From: Hellea sp.
Lineage (GTDB): Bacteria > Pseudomonadota > Alphaproteobacteria > Caulobacterales > Maricaulaceae
DNA length: 50,336 bases
Direction of reading: 5' to 3'
Assembly: GCA_020631215.1 (NCBI GenBank)
Contig: JAHDHS010000014.1
Coordinates: forward strand, 1-50,336
Part shown: positions 42,878-50,336 of the stretch, piece by piece
Layout of the letters: the number at the start of each line of letters is the position of its first letter
Position numbering within the stretch: position 1 is the first letter of the stretch
Notes under the pieces: generated by a model
Told to the model about the DNA's origin: nothing
The model's input: the letters and a program-made list of their open reading frames with translations, nothing else
Databases searched by the model: none
Translations under genes and position numbers: made by a program

Positions 42878-43078
42878 ATGAAAGGTGATTATTGCACCCG
42901 TGAAGGCGCCGAGCGTCTAAAAGAGCAAATCGAAGCTTATTGGGCTGAGCGAGGCCACGACGTTCGCGTGAACTTAGTACAAGGCGGCTTCTTGGCATCC
43001 ATGCGATCTGCGCGAACAGATGTGCGCTCCAATTTGATCAACGGCGTTCCGGTCAAATCGACTGAAAACTTCGCTTAA
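42878..43078 (+). CDS. Conserved small alphaproteobacterial protein
   Basis: A 66-residue protein (MKGDYCTREGAERLKEQIEA, then AYWAERGHDVRVNL). I recognise this as a type of short hypothetical protein found across alphaproteobacteria, usually with an MRSARxDxRSNLxxGxP ending, and this one ends that way (MRSARTDVRSNLINGVP). An AGG is 7 nt upstream of the ATG. The function is unknown. It is flanked by the XRE gene and gph but shares no operon with either. Confidence 0.75.
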   Translation: MKGDYCTREGAERLKEQIEAYWAERGHDVRVNLVQGGFLASMRSARTDVRSNLINGVPVKSTENFA

Positions 43079-43093
43079 CCTAATGGCCGATTT

Positions 43094-43768
43094 TTAAAGT
43101 CGGCTCCAAACAATATCCAAGGCTGATGGCAGGTCACGAAAATTTCGTATCCTGACGTCAGCCTTAAGTTTGTGCGGTGATATCTGGGAATAGCCATAGG
43201 TCACTAATATAGACGCGACTTTGGCGTTGTGAGCCGCGCGCATATCAGGGTAGCTGTCTCCGATCATGGCGATGTCGAGGGCTTTGTTATGTCCGGCAGA
43301 GGCCCAAATATGTTCCGGTGAAGGTTTCTTATTCGTCTCATCCCCGCCCACGACCCTGTCAAAGAAATGCGTCATGCCTAATGCGTCCAGAAGAGGGCGG
43401 GCCAGATAGCCGGGTTTATTCGTGCAGACAGCCAGCGTCGCGCCCTGACGCTTCAAAAACTGCAAAGTTTCAATCACGCCCGGATATGGCTGGGAGAGAT
43501 CGGCAATCGATTCCGCATATTTAGCCAGAAACAGGTGCCACAATTCTGTCTTTCGCTCTTTGCTGGCTTGATGCCCCGCCCGCGCAAAGGCTTCCTCGAT
43601 CAGGCGCATGGCCCCGTATCCGACAGATTTAGCGGCGGATTTGTAATCCGTTTCGGTTAAGCCTTCCTCGGCAATGACCATATTTAAAACGCGAACCAAA
43701 TCCGGCGCCGTGTGGACGAGCGTACCATCCAGGTCAAAACAGATTGTTTTTTTGCGCAAATAAGTCAC
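43094..43768 (-). CDS. gph: Phosphoglycolate phosphatase, HAD family
   Basis: A 224-residue HAD hydrolase that dephosphorylates 2-phosphoglycolate. Motif I is CFDLDGTLVHTAPDLVRVLN, a helical cap follows, motif II is AVCTNKPGYLARPLL, the lysine lies in GGDETNKKPSPEHI, and motif IV is MIGDSYPDMRAAHNA. The TAPDL form is typical of Gph rather than other HAD enzymes. It is divergent from glmU (79 bp between starts). Confidence 0.88.
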   Translation of the reverse strand: MTYLRKKTICFDLDGTLVHTAPDLVRVLNMVIAEEGLTETDYKSAAKSVGYGAMRLIEEAFARAGHQASKERKTELWHLFLAKYAESIADLSQPYPGVIETLQFLKRQGATLAVCTNKPGYLARPLLDALGMTHFFDRVVGGDETNKKPSPEHIWASAGHNKALDIAMIGDSYPDMRAAHNAKVASILVTYGYSQISPHKLKADVRIRNFRDLPSALDIVWSRL

Positions 43769-43847
43769 ATCATGGCCAATCGAATCGTGCGTTTAGGCGC
43801 AACATCCGCTAGAAGCGGGCAAGATTCAAACAGGTTAAGGGAAAAAC

Positions 43848-45194
43848 GTGTCTAAAACACCTCGTGCAGCTATCATCCTCGCCGCAGGAAAAAGTACCCG
43901 AATGAAATCCAAAACGTCCAAGGTGCTTCATTCTGTCGGCGGGCGGCCTTTATTGGAATGGGTGGCAGACCTGGCCGCATCCGCAGGCGTTGAGCGCACC
44001 ATTTGCGTGGTCGGCGAGGCGAATATTGATGTGAACGCTAAAGCCCGGGAGCTTGGTCTGGACATAGCTGTGCAGGAACCCCAGCTGGGAACCGGTCATG
44101 CTGTGGATTGCGCTAAAGAGGCGTTGACAGGCTTTAATGGTCATGTCGCTGTGCTATATGCCGATACGCCGCTGATTGAACCGCAAACACTGGAGAAAGT
44201 TTTTGAGGCGCTGGAACGTCACGATGTGGCAGTTTTGGGATTCGAGCCTGAAGACCCCGGGGCCTATGGCCGCCTGATGACAGATGGCGATGAACTAACC
44301 GCGATTGTCGAAGCCAAGGAATGCACGCCCAAGCAGCTTGAAACGCGGCTATGTAACTCTGGCGTGATGGCCGCGCGCGCCAAGGATATGTTATCCGCCG
44401 TCGCTCGGGTGAGCAATGACAATGCCAAGGGGGAATATTACCTGACCGACATCGTTGAGATTCTGCGCGGTGACGGCAAGTCAGCGACCGTTGTCCATGC
44501 CAGCGAAACAGAAGTTATGGGCGTAAACTCCCGACCGGATTTGGCACTGGCAGAGAAAGCCTTCCAGGATCGAATGCGGTCGCGCATGATGCAGGCCGGT
44601 GTGACGTTACGCGATCCAGAGACAACTTATTTTTCCTGGGATACAGAGATTGCGGCCGACGCGGATATCGGCGCAAATACTGTCTTTGGCCCTGGCGTTA
44701 AAATTGGCGCGGATACGGTCATCCATCCATTTTGTCATCTGGAGGGGACATCAATCGGGGAGGGTGCAAATATCGGCCCCTTTGCGCGGCTTCGCCCCGG
44801 CACAGAACTTGCGGATGAGACCAAGGTCGGAAATTTTGTTGAAACCAAAAAGGCTAAGGTGAAAAAAGGCAGTAAGATCAATCATCTGTCCTATATTGGT
44901 GATGCAGAGCTTGGTGAAAAAGTCAATGTCGGGGCAGGGACAATCACCTGTAATTACGATGGCTATAACAAGCACCTGACAGAGATTGGTGACGGGGCAT
45001 TTATTGGTACCAACTCATCACTGGTCGCGCCCGTTAAGATCGGTAAGGGGGCCTATCTTGGGTCTGGCGGCGTCGTCACACAGGACGTACCGGATGATGC
45101 GCTGGCCGTCGCGCGGGCCAAGCAGGTGAATAAAGAAGGTTGGGCCGCCCGCTACCGCGCTGCGCAATCCAAACGCAAAGCCAAGAAGAAGTAA
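43848..45194 (+). CDS. glmU: Bifunctional N-acetylglucosamine-1-P uridyltransferase / glucosamine-1-P acetyltransferase
   Basis: GlmU makes UDP-GlcNAc for peptidoglycan and lipid A. The N-terminal pyrophosphorylase carries LAAGKSTRMKSKTSKVLH, and the C-terminal left-handed beta-helix shows hexapeptide repeats and the GAGTITCNYDGYNKH acetyl-CoA site region. The length (448 aa) is normal. It starts with GTG behind a GGGA-type ribosome site. rpiA follows by 4 bp. Confidence 0.97.
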   Translation: MSKTPRAAIILAAGKSTRMKSKTSKVLHSVGGRPLLEWVADLAASAGVERTICVVGEANIDVNAKARELGLDIAVQEPQLGTGHAVDCAKEALTGFNGHVAVLYADTPLIEPQTLEKVFEALERHDVAVLGFEPEDPGAYGRLMTDGDELTAIVEAKECTPKQLETRLCNSGVMAARAKDMLSAVARVSNDNAKGEYYLTDIVEILRGDGKSATVVHASETEVMGVNSRPDLALAEKAFQDRMRSRMMQAGVTLRDPETTYFSWDTEIAADADIGANTVFGPGVKIGADTVIHPFCHLEGTSIGEGANIGPFARLRPGTELADETKVGNFVETKKAKVKKGSKINHLSYIGDAELGEKVNVGAGTITCNYDGYNKHLTEIGDGAFIGTNSSLVAPVKIGKGAYLGSGGVVTQDVPDDALAVARAKQVNKEGWAARYRAAQSKRKAKKK

Positions 45195-45198
45195 GCCT

Positions 45199-45903
45199 AT
45201 GTCAATCGCCAAAGAAAACGCGGCTATGGCAGCCATGGAATTCATCGAGACGGGCATGACATTGGGTCTGGGTTCCGGCTCCACGGCGGAGATATTCATC
45301 GATATGTTGGGCGAGCGTGTCGCCGGCGGCATGAAGATACAGGGCGTTCCCACATCACAGCGCACAGCGGATTGCGCGGTGGAGGCGGGCGTGCCGTTGA
45401 TAGAGCCTGACAAGATCACCAAGATCGATGTGACAATTGACGGGGCGGATGAAGTCGATCCGCTATTTAACCTGATCAAGGGTGGCGGGGCCTGCCTGCT
45501 GCGCGAGAAGATCATCGCCCAAGCCTCCGACCGCATGGTGGTGATTGTTGATGACAGTAAGATGGTCGAAACTTTGGGGGCGTTTCCCCTGCCAATTGAA
45601 GTCGACCCTTTCGGCCTGTCTTTGACAGCAGATCAGATTTACGCTGCCTTAAAACAGACGGGCTGTGAGGAGGCTCAAACCGTGTTGCGGCAGGCCAAGG
45701 ACGGCTCCGGACCGCTGGTGACAGATGGCGGCAATTGGATTTTAGACAGCAAATGCAAGGTCATCCCTAATCCGGCGGATACCGCACTGGCGTTGTCACA
45801 AATTCCAGGCGTGATGGAACACGGCCTCTTTATCGATCTCGCAGATGTGATTGTCATTGGCGAAGCAGATCATGCGAAGGTCATGGAACTGTCCCGGGAA
45901 TAA
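45199..45903 (+). CDS. rpiA: Ribose-5-phosphate isomerase A
   Basis: RpiA interconverts ribose-5-phosphate and ribulose-5-phosphate in the pentose phosphate pathway. Motifs are LGLGSGSTAEIFI, PTSQRTADCAVEAGVPL, TIDGADEVDPLFNLIKGGGA and LREKIIAQAS, covering the phosphate site and catalytic residues of the RpiA family. The length (234 aa) is normal. It is 4 bp after glmU and 20 bp before gor, so the three are one likely transcript. Confidence 0.97.
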   Translation: MSIAKENAAMAAMEFIETGMTLGLGSGSTAEIFIDMLGERVAGGMKIQGVPTSQRTADCAVEAGVPLIEPDKITKIDVTIDGADEVDPLFNLIKGGGACLLREKIIAQASDRMVVIVDDSKMVETLGAFPLPIEVDPFGLSLTADQIYAALKQTGCEEAQTVLRQAKDGSGPLVTDGGNWILDSKCKVIPNPADTALALSQIPGVMEHGLFIDLADVIVIGEADHAKVMELSRE

Positions 45904-45923
45904 TCGAGCCATCAGGAATTGAT

Positions 45924-47306
45924 ATGTCCAAATATGATTACGACCTTTTTGTTATAGGTGCCGGATCCGGCGGGGTTCGGGCCGGGCGTTTGGCGGCGCA
46001 GCTGGGGCAAAGAGTGGCGGTCGCCGAGGAGAGCAAGCCGGGCGGCACCTGTGTTGTGCGCGGCTGCGTGCCCAAGAAATATCTCGTCTATGGTGCTGAA
46101 TATGGTGATGCCATTAAGAAAGCGCCCAGCTATGGCTGGGACGTCAAATCCGCTAAGTTTAACTGGCCTGTCCTGCGCGATGCTGTGCAGGCAGAGGTAA
46201 ACCGTCTGTCCGGTATTTATGCCGGTATCTTAGAGAAAAACGGCGCGACCCTCTATCGGGAGCGGGCCGAATTAGTCGATGCCCATACGATTCACCTGAC
46301 AGAGAGCGGTGTGGAGGTCACGGCCAAAACCATTCTGATCGCTGTGGGCGGGCGGCCATGGGCCCCGAATATCAAGGGAATAGAGCACGCGATCACATCG
46401 GACGAGGCTTTTACGCTCGACAAACTCCCGGAGCGGGCTTTGGTGATCGGCGGCGGCTATATCGCGAGCGAATTTGCCGGTATCTATGCAGGTATGGGCG
46501 TTAAGACCGTTCAGGCTTATCGGGGCGATGCGCTGCTCAACGGGTTTGATACGGATGTGCGCAAGGCGGTCGGTGAGGTTCAAATCCGCAATGGTATTGA
46601 TGTGAAATTCAACCTCTCCCCCAAAGAAATCAAGAAAGCCTCGGGCGGCTATATCGTGACTTTTGATGACGGCAGCAAGATCGGCACAGACCTAGTGTTC
46701 ATGGCGACGGGCCGCAAGCCCAATACGGACGGGCTGGGGCTGGAAAAGGCCGGGGTTGAAATGGATAAAAACGGCGCGGTAATTGTGGACGAATATTCGC
46801 AAAGCTCTGCCAAAAATATCTATGCCGTGGGCGATGTGACAAACCGCGTGAATCTGACACCGGTCGCGATCCGCGAAGGCATGGCGTTTATTGAAACGGT
46901 CTTTAAGGCAAATAAATCCGCCTATGATCACAGCAATATTGCCAGCGCCGTTTTCACGCGCCCGCCGGTTGGGACTGTGGGCCTGACCGAAGGGCAGGCG
47001 AGGCAGACATATGGCGATAAGGTCACCGTCTATTCCACCAGCTTTCGCCCTATGAAAAACATTCTGTCCGGAAGCGAGCAGCGCTGCATGATGAAGCTGA
47101 TCACTCAGGGCAAAAAAGAAATTGTGGTGGGCGTCCATATTGTCGGGGATGACAGTGCGGAAATTATTCAGGCGCTGGGAATTTGCGTCAAAGCGGGCCT
47201 GACCAAAGCTGATTTTGACGCGACCTGCGCCGTCCATCCGACGCTCGCTGAGGAAATCGTGACTCTGAAACCCAAAGAGCCCAATAAAGTCACCGCCGTA
47301 ACGTAA
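45924..47306 (+). CDS. gor: Glutathione-disulfide reductase
   Basis: A 460-residue FAD and NADPH-dependent disulfide reductase. The N-terminal FAD site is VIGAGSGGVRAGRLAAQLG, the redox-active cysteines are in GGTCVVRGCVPKK, the NADPH domain has VIGGGYIASEFAGIYAGMG, and the C-terminal catalytic histidine is in CAVHPTLAEEIVT. The C-V-V-R-G-C spacing and HPTLAEE ending fit glutathione reductase rather than lipoamide dehydrogenase or mercuric reductase. It ends before a bidirectional terminator. Confidence 0.94.
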   Translation: MSKYDYDLFVIGAGSGGVRAGRLAAQLGQRVAVAEESKPGGTCVVRGCVPKKYLVYGAEYGDAIKKAPSYGWDVKSAKFNWPVLRDAVQAEVNRLSGIYAGILEKNGATLYRERAELVDAHTIHLTESGVEVTAKTILIAVGGRPWAPNIKGIEHAITSDEAFTLDKLPERALVIGGGYIASEFAGIYAGMGVKTVQAYRGDALLNGFDTDVRKAVGEVQIRNGIDVKFNLSPKEIKKASGGYIVTFDDGSKIGTDLVFMATGRKPNTDGLGLEKAGVEMDKNGAVIVDEYSQSSAKNIYAVGDVTNRVNLTPVAIREGMAFIETVFKANKSAYDHSNIASAVFTRPPVGTVGLTEGQARQTYGDKVTVYSTSFRPMKNILSGSEQRCMMKLITQGKKEIVVGVHIVGDDSAEIIQALGICVKAGLTKADFDATCAVHPTLAEEIVTLKPKEPNKVTAVT

Positions 47307-47363
47307 TCAACATTGGCTCATCATCTGTTTGCCATTGGCATGATATGTGTCAGGCAAAAGAAA

Positions 47364-47383
47364 AGGCGGCCCGAAAGCCGCCT
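47364..47383. terminator. Bidirectional rho-independent terminator
   Basis: AGGCGGC (47364-47370) pairs with GCCGCCT (47377-47383) around a 6 nt loop. A T-rich run follows on the plus strand (47387-47392) and a T-rich run follows on the minus strand, so it can end both gor and the converging TonB receptor gene. Confidence 0.85.
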
Positions 47384-47408
47384 GAAATTTTTGAATTTAT
47401 AGATTGTC

Positions 47409-49976
47409 CTAGAAATTCTTACGCGCCGTCACGCCATACATGCGCGGCTCTTGCGGGAAGGCAGAACGGGATCCAGAGCGCAGAACCGTGTTAAAGGTTA
47501 CGCCGCGCGTTCTTTCATCCGTTAGGTTTGTCGCCCAAGCCTCGAGCGCCCAACCTTTATCTTCATCACTAATTCCGGCGCGCAGATTAATTTTGACAGT
47601 ACTTTCCTGCACGTCCAGAGGATTAAGCGGAGAAGCGTCAATGGCGGCTTCTACGCTACCGGCCGCCGTAATCGCCGCAGCATTCGGCACAAGGCGACCT
47701 TGTGTCGATGTTCTGCGGTCGCCTTCATAACGAACTTGGCCCGCCAGGAAGAAGCCCAGAGCCGAATTGATATCGCCTTCATATTTAGCGCCTAAAATGC
47801 CGACAGTCCTCGGTGCGTTGGTCAGATCAAAACCGCAAAGATTTTGAACGCGCACAGCATCATCAGCCGTGGCACAATCATCCGGATATTCCGCTTCTAG
47901 CAATGTCAGACCGCCATTGAAGCTTAGACTATCTGTCAGCTGTCCTTGCGCTTCAATCTCGATACCTTTGGACTCCGCTTTGGGGACGTTGAAGGTTTGG
48001 AACTGCGCGCCCGTGAATTCGAGCACCTGGAAGTCTTCAAACTCCTGCAAGAAGGCGGCCACATTCAATGTGACGCGGCCATCCATGAGACGGGTTTTCA
48101 AACCAATCTCGTAAGCATCAACCGTTTCAGAGGCAAAACGTGGATCAGCTCCGCCCGCTGCGGCGGTGGAATCAAGGTTAAATCCACCTGATTTATAGCC
48201 ATGAGTGAAACCGGCATAGGCCGTCATGTCAGGCGTGAATTCATAGGAAAGCTTACCTGTATAGATGAGCTCATCATCTTTGAATTTGCCGTCAAATGTC
48301 CGCGGAAGCGGGAAGAACACACCGTCAAGCGGGGCAGGGTAACTGCCCGGGAATGCCTGCGGCAGGTCTGCCGGCGCCGTAAAGGCGAAACAACCGGTCC
48401 CCAGAATACTCGGGAAAAACGCCGCTGGGGTCGCGCCGAAAGCCGGGCCACCCTGTGCAAAATTGACGGTTGATAACAGCGCCGTACAGACAGGATTGTT
48501 GTTACGCGGCTGCGTGAAGCTGCCATCCTTGCTTTCATCGGAGTAACGTAAACCAACGGTCAGGTCGAGCGCATCGGTGATGCTAAAGATGTTATGCGTG
48601 AACAGAGAGAAGCTCTTACTGTCCTGACGGTATTGGTTGGTTGTGGAAACTTGCGACGCATCTTGACCGCCGGTTAGCAAGGCCAAGGGGCGCGGGCCCA
48701 GTGCGTTGCCGAACGCACCACCAATATATTGATCGAAGTCAGCGCCCAGTTCAAAATTCGTGTTCTGGAAGATCTCTTCTTGAGAGTAATAACCGCCGAC
48801 CAGCCAGTCAAACCGGCCATCCATGGCCGTGCCTTGGAAGCGCAGTTCATGGGTCATGGTGTCAATTTCGAGGTCACTTCCGTCAACAACATTGAATATG
48901 TCCAGCCCTGAGAAAGCAGAATCATAGGCTTCACTAGCTTCATAGGCGCGGTATGAACCAATATAAACCGCATCAACATTGTCGCTGACTGGTATTTCAA
49001 CCTCAGCGGTGATGCCCCATTGATCATTTCGGTTTTCGGGCACTTGGTTGGACGTAGCGGTTAACTCGGCCACAGCATCCTCAGCGGTGGCATTGTCAGT
49101 CGGGTCTGTGGCGACAATGGGCCCCGCCATACCGCCCCTTGGACCAAGCCCAACGAGTGCATAAGTGCCACCCGTTTCCAAAGGAGATTGCAAAATTTCC
49201 ACTGCGCCGCAGCAGCTGGCTTTGCTTTCCGTGTAATCCGCAATCACGCGCCCATTAATGCCACTGTCTCCCTCAAAACCAATTTGTCCGCGTAGCATGA
49301 ACTGATCGAGGCTGTTGGTGTCACCTAGCCGGTTTCCGTCGCGGTCCACAACGTCAATATATCCGTCACGATCTCTGTAGGCACCGGTTATTCGAGCCGC
49401 CACTTTACCTTCGGCCAGCGGTATATTGACTGCGCCCTGAGTGCTAAAGTGACCATAATTGCCAAAGGTTGCATTAACGAAGCCACCGCTTTCATCCAGA
49501 TCAGGTCTGACATTTGTAATGTTCAAAGCACCAGCAGATGTGTTCCGGCCAAATAGCGTGCCTTGCGGCCCGCGCAGGACTTCGACGCGTTCCACATCGA
49601 CAAATTCTCCCAAGGCTACGCCGGGACGGGACTGATAGACCCCGTCAACGAAAACCCCGACAGCCGATTCAAAGCCGATATTGTTGGATGTTGTGCCAAC
49701 GCCGCGAATGCGAAGCACAACTGTACCGGAAGATGTTTGCGCATTCGACGTTGAGAAACTTGGCGCGACACTCGTCAGGTTTTGGATGTTAACGACACCC
49801 TGTTCCGCCAATTTGTCTGGAGAAATCGCTGTCACCGCGATTGGAATATCCTGAACGCTTTGCGCCCGTTTGGTGGCTGTCACAATAACTTCGTCATCGT
49901 AATCCTGAGCGAGGGCTGGCGTAGCAGCCGTAATCAGACCGAGCATACTGGCCGATAAAATAAGCGTTCTTTTCAT
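47409..49976 (-). CDS. TonB-dependent outer-membrane receptor
   Basis: An 855-residue receptor with a signal peptide (residues 1-23, ending TPALAQ), a TonB box region (DDEVIVTATKRAQSVQDIP), a plug domain (RVEVLRGPQGTLFGRNTSAG) and a barrel ending in VTARKNF. The plug motif and the DEVIVTATKRAQS start match the sphingomonad/hyphomonad receptor group that carries diverse organic substrates. It is unlike the other two receptors in the window beyond the shared fold. A small ORF and the tail of another gene lie upstream on the same strand. The substrate is unknown. Confidence 0.92.
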   Translation of the reverse strand: MKRTLILSASMLGLITAATPALAQDYDDEVIVTATKRAQSVQDIPIAVTAISPDKLAEQGVVNIQNLTSVAPSFSTSNAQTSSGTVVLRIRGVGTTSNNIGFESAVGVFVDGVYQSRPGVALGEFVDVERVEVLRGPQGTLFGRNTSAGALNITNVRPDLDESGGFVNATFGNYGHFSTQGAVNIPLAEGKVAARITGAYRDRDGYIDVVDRDGNRLGDTNSLDQFMLRGQIGFEGDSGINGRVIADYTESKASCCGAVEILQSPLETGGTYALVGLGPRGGMAGPIVATDPTDNATAEDAVAELTATSNQVPENRNDQWGITAEVEIPVSDNVDAVYIGSYRAYEASEAYDSAFSGLDIFNVVDGSDLEIDTMTHELRFQGTAMDGRFDWLVGGYYSQEEIFQNTNFELGADFDQYIGGAFGNALGPRPLALLTGGQDASQVSTTNQYRQDSKSFSLFTHNIFSITDALDLTVGLRYSDESKDGSFTQPRNNNPVCTALLSTVNFAQGGPAFGATPAAFFPSILGTGCFAFTAPADLPQAFPGSYPAPLDGVFFPLPRTFDGKFKDDELIYTGKLSYEFTPDMTAYAGFTHGYKSGGFNLDSTAAAGGADPRFASETVDAYEIGLKTRLMDGRVTLNVAAFLQEFEDFQVLEFTGAQFQTFNVPKAESKGIEIEAQGQLTDSLSFNGGLTLLEAEYPDDCATADDAVRVQNLCGFDLTNAPRTVGILGAKYEGDINSALGFFLAGQVRYEGDRRTSTQGRLVPNAAAITAAGSVEAAIDASPLNPLDVQESTVKINLRAGISDEDKGWALEAWATNLTDERTRGVTFNTVLRSGSRSAFPQEPRMYGVTARKNF

Positions 49977-50040
49977 AAGAATTCCCCTGTTTTGTGGTTT
50001 TTTATTGACTCCTCATACCAATCCCACAACTCGATGCAAA

Positions 50041-50196
50041 TCAAAAATTTTTGAGCTTAAAAGCATGCGCGACGCCAATAGTGCCAGCCGCTTGGAGAGG
50101 TATGAACGGGGTTTGGATGATATAATCCTCGGTTTTCCCAAATCCTGCTGCCTCTAAGCCCTTGGTTTCATTGCCAGACCCAAAATAATCACCCAT
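50041..50196 (-). CDS. Possible small protein, 51 aa, unknown function
   Basis: The ATG at 50196 is preceded by GGTGAGGATTTAA, giving GAGG about 6 nt away, a good ribosome site. The frame runs to TGA at 50041-50043. The product starts MGDYFGSGNETKGLEAAGFG. Its start overlaps the stop of the upstream gene by 8 bp, which suggests a coupled pair. I do not recognise the family. It ends 64 bp before the receptor start on the same strand. Confidence 0.45.
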   Translation of the reverse strand: MGDYFGSGNETKGLEAAGFGKTEDYIIQTPFIPLQAAGTIGVAHAFKLKNF

Positions 50197-50336
50197 TTAA
50201 ATCCTCACCTTTGAAATCTGCCATATATTCAAATCGTTCTTTTGGCCTTGGGACAAGTAACCGGTCAGTTGCCGGGTCAGAGGACGGTGCGGGTTGAGCG
50301 CCGGGTGGTGACACATTCGGTTGTGCCGGGCCTGCT
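50189..50336 (-). CDS. 3' end of an unknown gene, cut by the window edge
   Basis: A reading frame enters from the right edge and runs to a TGA at 50189-50191. The visible 48 residues are proline- and alanine-rich (AGPAQPNVSPPGAQPAPSSD) and end FEYMADFKGEDLNG. This composition looks like a coding linker and C-terminal tail. The small ORF overlapping its end is probably coupled to it. No family can be named from this fragment. Confidence 0.4.
   Translation of the reverse strand, partial: AGPAQPNVSPPGAQPAPSSDPATDRLLVPRPKERFEYMADFKGEDLNG

Noticed and set aside
45018-45536. Minus-strand open frame across the glmU/rpiA junction
   Set aside because: Both plus-strand genes are clear housekeeping genes with intact motifs. 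The antisense product is not recognisable.
46692-47237. Minus-strand open frame inside gor
   Set aside because: Antisense to the NADPH and interface domains of glutathione reductase, with no ribosome site or family.
1-50336. CRISPR arrays, rRNA, tRNA genes and intact insertion sequences
   Set aside because: No regularly spaced repeats, cloverleaf-like sequences, rRNA segments or transposase genes with flanking inverted repeats were seen on either strand.

Overview
The window looks like the chromosome of a Caulobacter/Hyphomonas-type alphaproteobacterium. The evidence is three large TonB-dependent receptors, a Rhodobacteria-type sphingolipid gene cluster (special acyl carrier protein, serine palmitoyltransferase, epimerase-type reductase, GNAT-type ceramide synthase), and single-copy housekeeping genes (dusA, cobT, gph, glmU, rpiA, gor). 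Base composition looks balanced to slightly AT-rich, and most genes sit in tight operons with 1-11 bp overlaps. I see no rRNA, tRNA, CRISPR array or intact insertion sequence.

Layout. 1-6.4 kb: an Lrp/AsnC regulator is divergent from a three-gene operon (NCS1 permease, hydantoinase/oxoprolinase, DUF917), which converges on a TPR-sulfotransferase. 6.6-9.2 kb: a TonB receptor with a terminator. 9.5-20.5 kb: a probable genomic island. A broken copy of the dusA 5' end (9533-9613) and the intact dusA (20410-21405) share a near-identical 19 nt core, as expected for an element integrated in dusA. Between them lie a LysR regulator with a LysR-box-like palindrome, a TonB receptor, and a compact operon of a DadA-like oxidase, an M14 carboxypeptidase lipoprotein, an N-acyl-D-amino-acid deacylase lipoprotein and a dicarboxylate/amino-acid symporter. 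An XRE regulator and a DUF4177 protein follow. The cargo reads as a scavenging system for D-amino-acid-containing or acylated peptides. No integrase was recognised.

20.4-24.9 kb: dusA, a TauE/SafE permease, a retropepsin-like membrane protease, cobT and a leucine/glutamate-type dehydrogenase. 25.1-42.0 kb: a large sphingolipid locus. The plus-strand genes aasR-like, cerR-like, acpR-like and spt make the sphingoid base. A minus-strand operon holds a second-type LptF/LptG pair, a ceramide-kinase-like lipid kinase and a Tam41-like cytidylyltransferase. A second plus-strand operon holds a DUF2141 protein, a ceramide-synthase-like acyltransferase, a MobA-like nucleotidyltransferase, an unusual 827-residue fusion of a MOP flippase to a CDP-alcohol phosphotransferase, a HAD phosphatase, a second nucleotidyltransferase, a cyclopropane-synthase-like methyltransferase and an LpxO-like hydroxylase. 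Together they could build, phosphorylate, decorate and export a phospho-sphingolipid with a CTP-activated head group. This locus is the most interesting part of the window.

42.0-47.3 kb: an XRE/S24-like regulator, a small conserved alphaproteobacterial protein, gph, glmU, rpiA and gor. 47.4-50.3 kb: a minus-strand TonB receptor preceded by a small ORF and the 3' end of a gene cut by the window edge.

All functions come from motif and family recognition by eye. No database search was run.
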